Shown here: in pieces, positions 51,339 to 60,781 of the stretch
How positions within the stretch are numbered: position 1 is the stretch's first letter
Layout: every line of letters starts with the position of its first letter
Assembly: GCF_002368335.1 (NCBI RefSeq)
Contig: NZ_AP018288.1
Span: 1,233,247 to 1,297,246 of the forward strand
DNA length: 64,000 bases
From: Nostoc sp. NIES-4103
GTDB lineage: Bacteria > Cyanobacteriota > Cyanobacteriia > Cyanobacteriales > Nostocaceae
Reading direction: 5' to 3'
The notes under the pieces: generated by a model
Databases searched by the model: none
Told to the model about the DNA's origin: nothing
Seen by the model: the letters and a program-made list of their open reading frames with translations, nothing else
Translations under genes and position numbers: made by a program

Positions 51339-51812
51339 GTGATTAACGCTATACGGATTAATGAAAACTTGACAACGACAGGACAAGTAATACCCCAACA
51401 GATTAAGCAAGCTATCCAAGAGGGTTTTAAGTCAGTTGTGAATTTGCGATCGCCTGATGAACTAGGATTTTCTAAGGATGAGCAACAGGTAGTTGAAACG
51501 TTGGGCTTATATTACGTAAATGTTCCGCTGAAGCTGGAAGCCTTGAATGAAGAGCTAATTACCAAAATCTTAACCACACTAGAACAGATTCCTAAACCAG
51601 CCTTGGTACATTGTGCAGCAGGTATGCGTTCAACAGGAATTGCACTATTGAGTATCGCTATCCAAGAGGGATTAACACCAGAACAAACCTTAGCAAAAGC
51701 TAGAAATCTCGGCTTTGGTTTGTTGGAACACACTAATGTTAGTCCCAGACTGAAGCAATTATTTGTGGATTACGTTAATAAACATGCAAAAGTAGCTGTG
51801 GCTACTCGCTGA
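51339..51812 (+). CDS. DUF442/beta-lactamase hydrolase-like phosphatase-type protein
   Basis: The 157-residue protein has the rhodanese-like/tyrosine-phosphatase-like fold of the DUF442 family. It has ITTTGQ-like ENLTTTGQVIPQQIKQA at the start, VVNLRSPDELGF, and the P-loop VHCAAGMRSTGIAL with the presumed catalytic cysteine. The start is GTG behind AAGGAG. Relatives are annotated as protein tyrosine phosphatases or as the N-terminal part of sulfide-related Blh proteins. Real activity is unproven. Confidence 0.85.
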   Translation: MINAIRINENLTTTGQVIPQQIKQAIQEGFKSVVNLRSPDELGFSKDEQQVVETLGLYYVNVPLKLEALNEELITKILTTLEQIPKPALVHCAAGMRSTGIALLSIAIQEGLTPEQTLAKARNLGFGLLEHTNVSPRLKQLFVDYVNKHAKVAVATR

Positions 51813-51837
51813 TTCAGCTAATGCACATATATGAGGT

Positions 51838-51874
51838 TAAACACAGATAATTCATCGGTCTACATCTGTGTTTA
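51838..51874 (+). terminator. Hairpin terminator after the DUF442 gene
   Basis: TAAACACAGAT pairs with ATCTGTGTTTA around a 15-base loop, followed by TCCATTTTTTG. It shares its arm sequence with the hairpin at 2745-2779. Confidence 0.6.
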
Positions 51875-52025
51875 TCCATTTTTTGAAATAGATAGTGATA
51901 CCAGATTTTTCCACTGTTCTAATTTCAATGTATAAACTTAGTTGCTTTAAGGTTTTGAGCAATCAACACTGTCCTAACCTATACGACTACAGCTACATAT
52001 GAGTGTTGATAATATTGCAGCAATT

Positions 52026-52937
52026 TCACAGTGTAATTCTATCAAGTTCATCGAGAATATTGCTATCTATATCAATATCAAATTTACGAGCAAAGTGAGC
52101 AGATGATGCCAGCAGATTAGGCAAATCTTCCATCAGCAATATCTTGGGATGAGGGCCTCCGGTTGACCAATCAATATAACGTAGACGGTCATTTTTCAGC
52201 TTGAGATGAGATGCATTAGCAAGTATAGTTTGAAAATAAGATTCGTCTGCATACATGAGTTTACTGTAGTGCGAGGTTATAGGATTTTTCTTGCTGTGGA
52301 AATCGATAATGTACTCAGCAGCTTTGCGATTAGCACAAAACCATTGACTGCCACTAAAGCAAGCAATTTTTTGGGAAAAAGGAAGGAAAGGTTTAGCTAA
52401 TAGCGGATGTTCTAAGCGAATTTCCAAATTCAATTGAGCGTAGTATTTTTTGGAATAATTGAAAGCAAAAGACTTCGTACAATATCGCTGATAAGAGTTT
52501 TTCAGCCATAACATGCTTGGTTTTAGATCTTGTTTATAAGTCTCATATGTGATTGGCTCATACTGAATAAAAGCATCGTATGGGTTTGAGGCTAGATCAT
52601 CCAATATTTGTTTTGCACTTTTAATGGGATAGTCTGCTCCACTAAGTAATACAAACCAATCTGGTGCATCTGGAACTTCGTACAATAGCCGAAGTGCCTT
52701 GACTGTAGCTTCTATTAGAGAAAATTTTCCCCACTCTGTTTGTACGTGAGGGCGTACTAGTAAAACATTTTTTGGCAGAGAATCGACAGATAAATCACAT
52801 TTGGAGAAATCATGATGGCAGACAATTGGAGGATATTTGAATAGACTATTTAACTTATTTACTAGTCTGTAAGTTTGTCGTGGTTTATTGTGGGTAAGTA
52901 AAACAAAACCTATGGGATTACTGGTAATATCATTCAT
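52026..52937 (-). CDS. Beta-1,6-N-acetylglucosaminyltransferase-like (GT14)
   Basis: The 303-residue protein resembles the core-2/I-branching glycosyltransferase family. It has IGFVLLTHNKPRQTYRLVNKL at the N-terminus, WFVLLSGADYPIK in the middle, and FSGSQWFCANRKAAEYII and YADESYFQTILANAS toward the end. The DESYFQT acidic residue is the likely catalytic site. It has no signal peptide or membrane helix. It probably adds a sugar to a surface polysaccharide or glycolipid. It stands alone. Confidence 0.85.
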   Translation of the reverse strand: MNDITSNPIGFVLLTHNKPRQTYRLVNKLNSLFKYPPIVCHHDFSKCDLSVDSLPKNVLLVRPHVQTEWGKFSLIEATVKALRLLYEVPDAPDWFVLLSGADYPIKSAKQILDDLASNPYDAFIQYEPITYETYKQDLKPSMLWLKNSYQRYCTKSFAFNYSKKYYAQLNLEIRLEHPLLAKPFLPFSQKIACFSGSQWFCANRKAAEYIIDFHSKKNPITSHYSKLMYADESYFQTILANASHLKLKNDRLRYIDWSTGGPHPKILLMEDLPNLLASSAHFARKFDIDIDSNILDELDRITL

Positions 52938-53077
52938 GTTGTTTTTTAAGAAAATGATATTATCTCATGTATGTAACCACTGTTAACTACCTTAGTTGCA
53001 GTATCAAAAACTGCAATTGACTTTACAAGTACTTTACAGATACTGAATGATTAAGATAACTAGCGTACAGAAAAATT

Positions 53078-54328
53078 ATGATTAAGATACTAGCTCAAAG
53101 TTTGACAGAGATTGAAGCAAGGTTACAGATAGATTGGATTGTTGTAAATGCCTGCTTGCAGTTTGCGATTTGGGGATTGTTCTCTGTTGTGCTGGCTGAG
53201 ATATTAAGAGACAGTTACCATGCTTTGTGTCACCAAGTCAATTGGCTTGCTAAATGGCACAATAAACATCATATGGCATATCGCCGCGATTTATCAGTAG
53301 TTTCCCTCAAAGCCTATCAAGAGTCTCAGCTATACCACGACATTTTAGAGTCTGGTCTATTGGTGGTATTGTTGACGGTAATTGCCTTAGTTGTCCAGCA
53401 AACAGGGATTTGGCTGGGAGTAGCCTATGCCTGTACCTTCTTGTATGGTGCATCGAGTAGATATTTCCAAGGAAAAATCGATACAGATTATAACCACCTA
53501 CCCGGCCCTCTAGTGACAATTCCATCCGTTTGGTGGGTGAATCGGTCTTACCATTGGCGACATCATTTTGATGATGTTAACGCTTACTACAGTGGTGTAT
53601 TTCCCTTGGTGGATAAAATACTGGGCACAGGACTGTCCCTGAAGGGTAAAACCGTTGCTTTAACTGGAGCATCGGGTGCTTTGGGGCAAGCATTGGCGGC
53701 TGAACTTGTCAAGCAAAATGCTAAGATTGTAGCATTAACTACTAACCCCGAAAAATTAGCAACCCATACTGGGTTGAAGGTGGTTTCCTGGCAATTAGGT
53801 CAAGAAGATGAACTCAGAGATAGTTTAGAGAAAGTTGATATTTTGATTATCAATCATGGGGTCAATGTCTATACTAGCCGCACACAAGAGGCAATTAACT
53901 CTTCTTATGAGGTGAATACCTTTTCAGCATTGCGGTTGATGGATATATTTTTGACAACTGTGACAGGCCCACAGGCAAAAGCAACCAAGGAAATCTGGGT
54001 TAATACTTCCGAGGCTGAGGTTTCCCCTGCTCTCAGTCCGCTATATGAACTTAGCAAACGGACATTGGGAAACATTGTGACTTTAAAACGGTTGGACGGG
54101 GATTGTATAATTCGCAAGTTAATCCTTGGGCCTTTTAAAAGTCAACTCAATCCTTATGGAGTAATGTCAGCACAGCAAGTGGCTAGTGCCATTGTGTTTT
54201 TAGCACGACGAGACTATCGCAATATCATTGTCACCATTAATCCTCTCACCTACGTGCTTTTTCCCTTGAAGGAAACTAGTACGTGGTTGTACTATCGAAT
54301 TTTTAGCAAGACAGCTAAAAGTAGCTAA
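53078..54328 (+). CDS. Fusion of sterol desaturase-type hydroxylase and short-chain dehydrogenase
   Basis: The 416-residue protein joins two domains. Residues 1-185 form a membrane-bound fatty acid hydroxylase-type domain with histidine boxes HALCH, HNKHH and HWRHH. Residues 190-400 are a short-chain dehydrogenase with TGASGALGQALAAEL, the active-site serine in VNTSEAE, and YELSK. This two-domain form is typical of cyanobacteria. A hydroxylase joined to a dehydrogenase could introduce and then oxidise a hydroxyl on a lipid or carotenoid; the substrate is unknown. Confidence 0.9.
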   Translation: MIKILAQSLTEIEARLQIDWIVVNACLQFAIWGLFSVVLAEILRDSYHALCHQVNWLAKWHNKHHMAYRRDLSVVSLKAYQESQLYHDILESGLLVVLLTVIALVVQQTGIWLGVAYACTFLYGASSRYFQGKIDTDYNHLPGPLVTIPSVWWVNRSYHWRHHFDDVNAYYSGVFPLVDKILGTGLSLKGKTVALTGASGALGQALAAELVKQNAKIVALTTNPEKLATHTGLKVVSWQLGQEDELRDSLEKVDILIINHGVNVYTSRTQEAINSSYEVNTFSALRLMDIFLTTVTGPQAKATKEIWVNTSEAEVSPALSPLYELSKRTLGNIVTLKRLDGDCIIRKLILGPFKSQLNPYGVMSAQQVASAIVFLARRDYRNIIVTINPLTYVLFPLKETSTWLYYRIFSKTAKSS

Positions 54329-54772
54329 TTTTGTGCCTTAGAGGCTATTTTTCAATAAAATCTAGGGGAGGCAAAGAGCAGGGTGAAGGTTCCTCCCCAC
54401 CAAACTTTTGAACAACACAAACCGCAGATGATAGTTCTCGCTTTATTGCCATTTTCTGACAGCATCAGCTGACTAAAAATAGTCATAATATTTTTTGCCG
54501 TCACATAATTTCCCATTAATGCTGCGTTGCGCTTCTTTATAATACACCCTACAAAATTAAGATTTACTAAAAAATTAATATTTACTTTATACATGAAATG
54601 AAAAATATCTAATTCTAATTGATGGTCGCAGACTGTTCACTGTCAGCACTTATCAGTTGTCAATTATCAATCAATAAAGTTGTTCTTTACATAAATTCAG
54701 CAGTTTTACGGAAGCTATAAACAATTAGATCAGTTATTCAGAGAATGGGTCAGTAAATCTAGCTAAGAAATA
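54329..54772. other. Intergenic region, no gene seen
   Basis: The 440 bases are AT-rich. An open minus-strand frame here has poor coding character. A TCAGCACTTATCAGTTGTCAATT heptamer-like run (given in part: CAGTTGTCAATT) lies near 54650. It should contain the promoter of the large permease-GGDEF-EAL gene. Confidence 0.45.
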
Positions 54773-57700
54773 ATGGTTAGTAAAGGTTCTGTGCAGACAG
54801 ACAGAAATCAACGCCTGGTAATGCGCTTACCACGTACTCTCAGTTGTCTAGAAACCTGGGGTTTTGGGCTGACAGGTCATGTTGGATGGATTGGTACTGC
54901 ACCAGTGATTCATGCAGCGTTAGGGTCAAAAGCTATCTTAGTTTGGTTGTTTGGCACTAGTATTTCCTTCTTACTTAATTTACAGGTACAAAGTCTAGGG
55001 AGATATTGGTCAGATGTAGCAGGAGGAACACCAAATTACACGACAAGGCTACTGAAGAACTTTCCCAACTGGGGACGCTACGTAGCTTTAGCATACTATT
55101 TTAGTTGGGCAGCAGCACCAGCATTGTACGCGATTATACTTACAGATTTAGTGAGAGTTAATTTTGAAAGTGTAGGTATTTCTTGTCCAGAAACTTTATT
55201 AAAGGTCGGATTTACAGTTATTCCTTTTATTGTGGCGTTCAGTGGCAGCCGTGCTTTAGCGATCCTGCACTTATTTTTTGTGATTCCAGCGATTTTATTA
55301 TTGCTTTTGTTTTGTACTCAGGGCGTAGTATGGTCAGCTTTTTCTAATGCCAGTTCTAACTTGTTCCTACATAGTACACCTAGCTTGAGCTTTGGAGAAT
55401 GGGCAAAGTGGTTTTTCTTAGGCAGTTACTCAGTTTATGCTTGTGAAACCACTGCTTCTTTTGTCGCTGATAGCCGCTACCCACATAAAACTGTGGGGTT
55501 CTTAACCGTAGCTGCTTGGCTGATTCCTCCAGTGTTTCTAGGTGGTACTTGGGTATTAATGTGTTCAGCTACAGACCCTGGCATAGGTGACAATACCTTT
55601 TTGAATCTGCTAGCGGCTTCTAAGCCTTTTTGGGGTGAATATGCCGCATTTTTAGTCACACTTTTGATTACTTTTTCTTGTCTTCTCAGTTCTGCTACGG
55701 CAGTTTCTAACTCTCCTCGCATACTATACCAACTTGCTTTAGACAGACAGCTTTCTCCTCTATTCACAGTAGTTTCACCCCAAGGCGTGCTTGGGCCTGC
55801 TATCCTAATTACCTTTTTACTCAGTCTACTTTGTCTGAATTTAGGAAATGTATCTCAAATTGTCACCGTAGGAGGCACTTGTTATCTGCTGTCGATTATG
55901 GGACTACATTTAGGATTATGGCTGGGTAGAGGTAAACCGCAGGTGTTATGGCCTTGGTGGTCACTTGGTTTTTTCTTGATAGAAGGGGTAGTTCTAGTAG
56001 TGGGGGGTTTAGCTTGGCAATGGCAAGATTTTTTAGTAGGACTATTATTACCTATTATTTTAATGGCAGGAGATGCAGCCCTACGTCGCTTCAGCTTTGC
56101 ACCATTACACCCTAAATGGTGGACAGAACATTATGAGGTTAGGTCTAGCAGTAGCAACAACCCAGATTTTGTTGTACTACAGGTAATTGTTCTCGTCTCA
56201 TTAATTTGTATTACGGCTATGGGCAGTTGGGGTATCCGCGATTTGTTAGATAATGCTTCTAGTAATCGTCATAACCCTCTATTGGCTATCGTTTTAGTGA
56301 CGCTTTCTTTTATGGGGGTAGCGATCGCCTGTTGGACTACATTACCACAGATTATTGCTATTGATGAGGCACGTAAACAAGCAAAAAACCTCTTTATCAC
56401 TACTCTCAATACTGTTCCAGATACTGTTTTAGTTTTAGATGAGAACGGTACCATATGTCAAACAAATGCAGCCGCTGAAGACTTGTTTCAACTCAGTGCC
56501 GAGGAGTTACTGGGGCAGAACTTGAATCAACTGCTAATATGCTATTGTGGCAAACCGGAGCAATGGTCTATTAGGAGTGAACAAACCCTGAAAATTAACC
56601 AAAGCTCACGAATTGTAGAATCGACTGTTTCACAACCAGCCAATTCTCAATCACAACAATATGTTGTTATTATACGTGATATCACTGAGCGAAAGCTAGC
56701 AGAGCAAGAATTGGTACAATACCGTTGCCAACTTGAACAGTTAGTGGCAGAGCGCACTGTTGAATTAATTAGAGTCAATCAACAGCTTCAACAAGATATT
56801 ATTGAGCGTCAACAAGCACAAGATCAATTACTGCATAATAGTCTGCACGACGGGCTAACAGGGTTACCCAATCAATCTTTATTTATTGAGCGGGTGCAAC
56901 TAGCAATTGAACGTACTAAACAGCACAAGAATTATTTATTTGCTGTACTCTTCTTAGACTTAGACCGTTTCAAAGTTGTGAATGACAGCTTGGGTCATCT
57001 ACTAGGAAATCAACTTTTGATTGCAATTTCTCATCGCCTCAAATTAGTTTTGCGATCTGGAGATATAGTTGCACGTTTTGGGGGAGATGAATTCACAATT
57101 TTGATTGAGGAAATTGAGAGTATTAATAGTGCCATACAAGTAGCTGAACGAATTCAAAAAGTACTCGCTTTACCATTCCAATTAAATGAGCATAGGGTGT
57201 TTACTAATGCCAGCATTGGTATTGCTTTAAGTACACCAGATTATGATCAAGCAGCAGATATTCTCCGGGATGCTGATGTGGCTATGTACTGCGCTAAGGC
57301 ACTTGGTAAAGCCCGTTATGAGGTGTTTAATTCTAAAATGCACGAGGGTGCATCTTTGCTGTTGCAGTTAGAAACTGCCTTGCGACATGCCTTACTCAAG
57401 CAAGAAGAATTTCGCCTTTATTACCAGCCAATTGTTTCATTGTTAACTGGCAAAATTAGTGGATTTGAAGCCCTAATACGTTGGCATCATCCAGAACGAG
57501 GAATTATTTCTCCTCAAGATTTTATTCCCTTGGCGGAGGAAACTGGCATGATTGTTAATATCGGGCAATGGGTGCTTTATGAAGCCTGCCATCAAATGCA
57601 GAGATGGCAGAAACAGTTTCCTAGTTCAACTCATTTAACAATTAGTGTGAATTTTTCTGGGAAACAGATCATGCAACCCGACGTGTTTCAACAGGTGGAA

Positions 57701-58159
57701 TATGTTTTGCAGCAAACTGGGTTGGAACCATGCAGTTTGAAATTAGAAATTACTGAAAGCTTACTGATGGATAATTTTGAATTGGCTACTACTATGCTTT
57801 CCCGGTTAGCAGCTTTAAATGTCGAGTTGCACATGGATGATTTTGGTACTGGCTATTCATCCTTGAGTTATTTGCACCGCTTACCAATCAAAACATTGAA
57901 GATTGACCGCTCTTTTGTTAGCAGTATAGGCAGACGGGGAGAAAATTTAGAAATTGTTCGCGCGATTGTAACATTGGCTCATAATTTAAATATGTCTGTG
58001 ACGGCAGAAGGTATAGAAACGGTAGAGCAAGTAGCACAACTGAAAGCACTACAATGTGATCAAGGGCAAGGCTATTTCTTTTTACCACCTATGGAAAGTG
58101 CAGCCGTAGAGGTATTGCTTGCTGCTAATTTGTGTTATAAAAACTTTTTACTGGTATAG
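54773..58159 (+). CDS. Amino acid permease-like transporter fused to PAS-GGDEF-EAL
   Basis: This 1128-residue protein has an unusual layout. Residues 1-545 form an APC-superfamily (amino acid permease-like) part with about 12-14 hydrophobic segments, including GFGLTGHVGWIGTAPV. A PAS domain (about 555-665) and a coiled coil (665-700) follow. The GGDEF domain has an intact active site RFGGDEF (770-774) and inhibitory site RSGD (761-764). The EAL domain is at about 870-1115, with FEAL (EAL at 899-901), DDFGTGYSS and AEGIET. Both cyclic-di-GMP synthesis and breakdown look possible. It may turn external solute binding into a second-messenger signal. No similar fusion is known to me by name. Confidence 0.9.
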   Translation: MVSKGSVQTDRNQRLVMRLPRTLSCLETWGFGLTGHVGWIGTAPVIHAALGSKAILVWLFGTSISFLLNLQVQSLGRYWSDVAGGTPNYTTRLLKNFPNWGRYVALAYYFSWAAAPALYAIILTDLVRVNFESVGISCPETLLKVGFTVIPFIVAFSGSRALAILHLFFVIPAILLLLLFCTQGVVWSAFSNASSNLFLHSTPSLSFGEWAKWFFLGSYSVYACETTASFVADSRYPHKTVGFLTVAAWLIPPVFLGGTWVLMCSATDPGIGDNTFLNLLAASKPFWGEYAAFLVTLLITFSCLLSSATAVSNSPRILYQLALDRQLSPLFTVVSPQGVLGPAILITFLLSLLCLNLGNVSQIVTVGGTCYLLSIMGLHLGLWLGRGKPQVLWPWWSLGFFLIEGVVLVVGGLAWQWQDFLVGLLLPIILMAGDAALRRFSFAPLHPKWWTEHYEVRSSSSNNPDFVVLQVIVLVSLICITAMGSWGIRDLLDNASSNRHNPLLAIVLVTLSFMGVAIACWTTLPQIIAIDEARKQAKNLFITTLNTVPDTVLVLDENGTICQTNAAAEDLFQLSAEELLGQNLNQLLICYCGKPEQWSIRSEQTLKINQSSRIVESTVSQPANSQSQQYVVIIRDITERKLAEQELVQYRCQLEQLVAERTVELIRVNQQLQQDIIERQQAQDQLLHNSLHDGLTGLPNQSLFIERVQLAIERTKQHKNYLFAVLFLDLDRFKVVNDSLGHLLGNQLLIAISHRLKLVLRSGDIVARFGGDEFTILIEEIESINSAIQVAERIQKVLALPFQLNEHRVFTNASIGIALSTPDYDQAADILRDADVAMYCAKALGKARYEVFNSKMHEGASLLLQLETALRHALLKQEEFRLYYQPIVSLLTGKISGFEALIRWHHPERGIISPQDFIPLAEETGMIVNIGQWVLYEACHQMQRWQKQFPSSTHLTISVNFSGKQIMQPDVFQQVEYVLQQTGLEPCSLKLEITESLLMDNFELATTMLSRLAALNVELHMDDFGTGYSSLSYLHRLPIKTLKIDRSFVSSIGRRGENLEIVRAIVTLAHNLNMSVTAEGIETVEQVAQLKALQCDQGQGYFFLPPMESAAVEVLLAANLCYKNFLLV

Positions 58160-58214
58160 CAAAGTGCTGAGTATAAACCCAGTTACTTCATTGCTCTGAG
58201 CCATCAACATTGTC

Positions 58215-59441
58215 CTAAGCTATGTGACCACGGCTGTATGAAAATGTTGTTGTGGGATGGTATTTAGCCATTTCTACAGACACACCGCAGTTGTGTATTG
58301 CTTGCTGTAGCTGTAAGCTGTCCACTTCGCCAAATGATCCTTCTTCTAACACCAGTTCATTGACAAAAGTATCGATTTTTTGGCGGTCTATATTCTGCAT
58401 AACTATCATATGTGCCCAATTATCAAGAGTTGCTAACTGCCACTTTTTGATTAACCTTTGGGAAGGCTTTTGAAACACTACAGTAGTCGAGAATTTGTTG
58501 AGCATACATGGATATTCTCTTAAGTTAAGTTGTTGGAAAAGATATTGAGCATTCTGAATACAGGTATTTGCTTCTGTCGCAAATCCTTCACAACCTCTTG
58601 TTTGCAGAGCATACCAGAGAATTATAGGAGTATGACCGTTTCTAGAGCCTAAAATGGTTGTATCTTTGGAACCAATATATTCAATGGTTGTTTCTACTTT
58701 TTCTACCCATTTCTTCTTAGTGATCACTACACCACAAGGCAATGGAGAACCAATGAATTTAGCAGAAATAGCTATACTATCTATGGGTTTTTGAAAGTTA
58801 ATTTGGGGAGCGCCATCTATAAATGGTAATATCATTCCTGAAAGTGCGGCATCACAATGAATGTAATAATCTTTAATTTGATGACGCTCTAAAATTTCTA
58901 GAACTTTGTCTAAGTTGTCAATAGCACCTTTGACAGTAGTACCAATATTTAAGTTGATGATGGCTGGAGAATGACGATTTTCGCTAATCAGTTGTTCAAA
59001 ATGGTCATAATTGATCTCGCCGTTAACTTGGGAATTAATTACACGATGCTTCATGCCAAATAATTTAGCTGCTTTGGCAATTGAGTAATGAGAGTCTTGT
59101 GATGAATAAAGCAGCCCTTGAGGATAGATTTCTCGTGCGAGAAAAAGTCCATATAAGTTACCTTCAGTACCACCAGCAGTCACATAACCCCAAAATTCAT
59201 TCTCTGGAATTTTATAGAGGTCTGCAAAAAAAGCTAATACTTCTTGCTCAAATTTTCGAGAGTGGAGACCAAAATCTGGCTCAATGTAAGGATCACCAGC
59301 ATTATTCAAGAGAAAATTGAAAAACTTTGCTAACTCAGTGTAGTCGCAACTTAAATTATATGGATAGCCTGCATGAAACTGCGATCGCTGTTCGATTTGC
59401 TGCAAAAAAGTTGTCAACTCTTCACTAACTAGCTTTGACAT
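58215..59441 (-). CDS. Histidine decarboxylase-like PLP enzyme with altered lysine motif
   Basis: The 408-residue protein matches PLP-dependent histidine decarboxylases of the group II family. It has AGYPYNLSCDY, WGYVTAGGTEGNLYG, the ring-stacking H118 in SSQDSHYSIAK, INLNIGTTVKGAIDN and IHCDAALSGMILPF (D197). The PLP lysine segment normally reads SGHKFIGSP. Here it reads S226-A-K228-FIGSP, one residue shorter and lacking the histidine before the lysine. This may change or abolish activity. I use the ATG at 59441; the family start fits it better than the TTG at 59474. Confidence 0.85.
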   Translation of the reverse strand: MSKLVSEELTTFLQQIEQRSQFHAGYPYNLSCDYTELAKFFNFLLNNAGDPYIEPDFGLHSRKFEQEVLAFFADLYKIPENEFWGYVTAGGTEGNLYGLFLAREIYPQGLLYSSQDSHYSIAKAAKLFGMKHRVINSQVNGEINYDHFEQLISENRHSPAIINLNIGTTVKGAIDNLDKVLEILERHQIKDYYIHCDAALSGMILPFIDGAPQINFQKPIDSIAISAKFIGSPLPCGVVITKKKWVEKVETTIEYIGSKDTTILGSRNGHTPIILWYALQTRGCEGFATEANTCIQNAQYLFQQLNLREYPCMLNKFSTTVVFQKPSQRLIKKWQLATLDNWAHMIVMQNIDRQKIDTFVNELVLEEGSFGEVDSLQLQQAIHNCGVSVEMAKYHPTTTFSYSRGHIA

Positions 59442-60114
59442 ATTTGTGTATCTGTTTAATTTTGGATAAGGCAAGTTTTAGCTTATATTATACGTTAAAT
59501 TCAATATTTTTAGTTTTTCTTAATAAGTAAATCCATCTACAAGAAATGTCTGAAAAAAAGGCAGTAATAATACGGGTAAAAATTAGTTGAGCATTTTTTA
59601 ACTGCAAGTAAACACGGTTGCACTTAATCAGAGAATGCTGTTTTAAGAGTTTGTAAATATCTTTTTTAGTGGATTTTTTTAGCTGCTAGGGTGGCCTTTC
59701 TTTGCAACGGGTTTATGCACGCTGTAATTGCCAAACTTATCCACAGTGCGATAATACTGGCGAAATCATCTAGTCGTTTAATAATGTATATATACGTTAA
59801 TCAGCGAGTGAGTGCGTATTTATGCGTAGTTTCTAGATTGAGGACTCGCGTTGACACATATAGCAGCATAGCTTATATTAAGAAATGTATAAGATTGTAA
59901 AATTCAACCAACTATCAAAATTATTTCAGTATTCACTAGACCTTTTGCATAAACTGCAAAAAAAGAGTGATGAATACAGTAAGACATGACAAAAGTCCAC
60001 TTGAGGAGTGTATGTCTATGAACTAAATATGACAACATTAGCAGCTTGCTAAATCTAGAGAACTAATACTGGTTCGTTAAATAACGAGCGTTCGATATAA
60101 ATATTTTTGAGATC
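59442..60114. other. Intergenic region before the TetR gene
   Basis: No convincing gene is seen in 670 bases. A plus-strand frame at 59691-59900 has no family match that I recognise and poor codon character. The region holds the TetR promoter and an operator-like palindrome at 60074-60087. Confidence 0.45.
60074..60087 (+). promoter_or_regulatory. Operator-like palindrome upstream of the TetR gene
   Basis: TCGTTA-AA-TAACGA is a perfect 6-bp inverted repeat with a 2-base centre, 27 bases before the ATG. TetR-family proteins often bind such sites near their own start, so autoregulation is likely by inference. Confidence 0.5.
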
Positions 60115-60741
60115 ATGCCGAAGATAGTTGACCATGACCAATACCGAAAAGAACTGCTTAGTAAATGCTTTGATTTATTTGCTCAAAAAGGCTATGGTTC
60201 TATCACCATGCGCCAGATTTCTCAAGGTCTAAAAGTTTCTACTGGTACGCTGTATCACTACTTTCCTAGCAAACAAGCTTTATTTGAGCAATTAGTGGAG
60301 GAGATATCTCAGCAGGATGTGAGTGCAGCATTGCTGGAATTAGAAGGGTCGCAAACACTTAATGAGTCAATGGAAGCACTAGGAAGATACCTAGTGAAAA
60401 ACGAGGATTACTTTATTAAGTGGACTTATATCTGGGTTGATTTTTGTCAGCATCAAGACTCTAAGAACATGCTGGGTAGTACTGTGTTTAAGCGAGCCAA
60501 TAAAAGGTATCAACAGGCAGCCTGTGATTTTTTAGGGATTCAAGATATGGTGTTGGCATCTTTTGTATTGAGCTTTGTGAATGGTTTAATTTTGGAGAAG
60601 TTATGGGGTGATGAAACAATTGATTTTCCAGAACAATGTGCTTTACTAGGTAAAATGTTGACGCTATATTTGCAGGATAAAAGTTCAAATAAACAGTTAA
60701 TTCTTGAACATGATTTAGTTAGGAATAGCAAAGATAGCTAA
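60115..60741 (+). CDS. TetR-family transcriptional regulator
   Basis: The 208-residue protein has a TetR N-terminal helix-turn-helix (residues 10-55: LFAQKGYGSITMRQISQGLK, VSTGTLYHYFPSKQALFEQL). The C-terminal helical ligand domain follows, ending near LYLQDKSSN. It lies 40 bases before devB on the same strand, so it is probably in the operon and controls the exporter. The ligand is unknown; TetR regulators next to efflux genes usually respond to the exported compound. Confidence 0.93.
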   Translation: MPKIVDHDQYRKELLSKCFDLFAQKGYGSITMRQISQGLKVSTGTLYHYFPSKQALFEQLVEEISQQDVSAALLELEGSQTLNESMEALGRYLVKNEDYFIKWTYIWVDFCQHQDSKNMLGSTVFKRANKRYQQAACDFLGIQDMVLASFVLSFVNGLILEKLWGDETIDFPEQCALLGKMLTLYLQDKSSNKQLILEHDLVRNSKDS

Positions 60742-60781
60742 TCGGTACAAAGCCAATAAATATATTTATAGCGGTGAAAAT

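Noticed and set aside
59691..59900. Plus-strand frame of 69 codons upstream of the TetR gene
   Set aside because: It has no recognised domain, poor codon character and no clear ribosome-binding site, so I treat it as chance.
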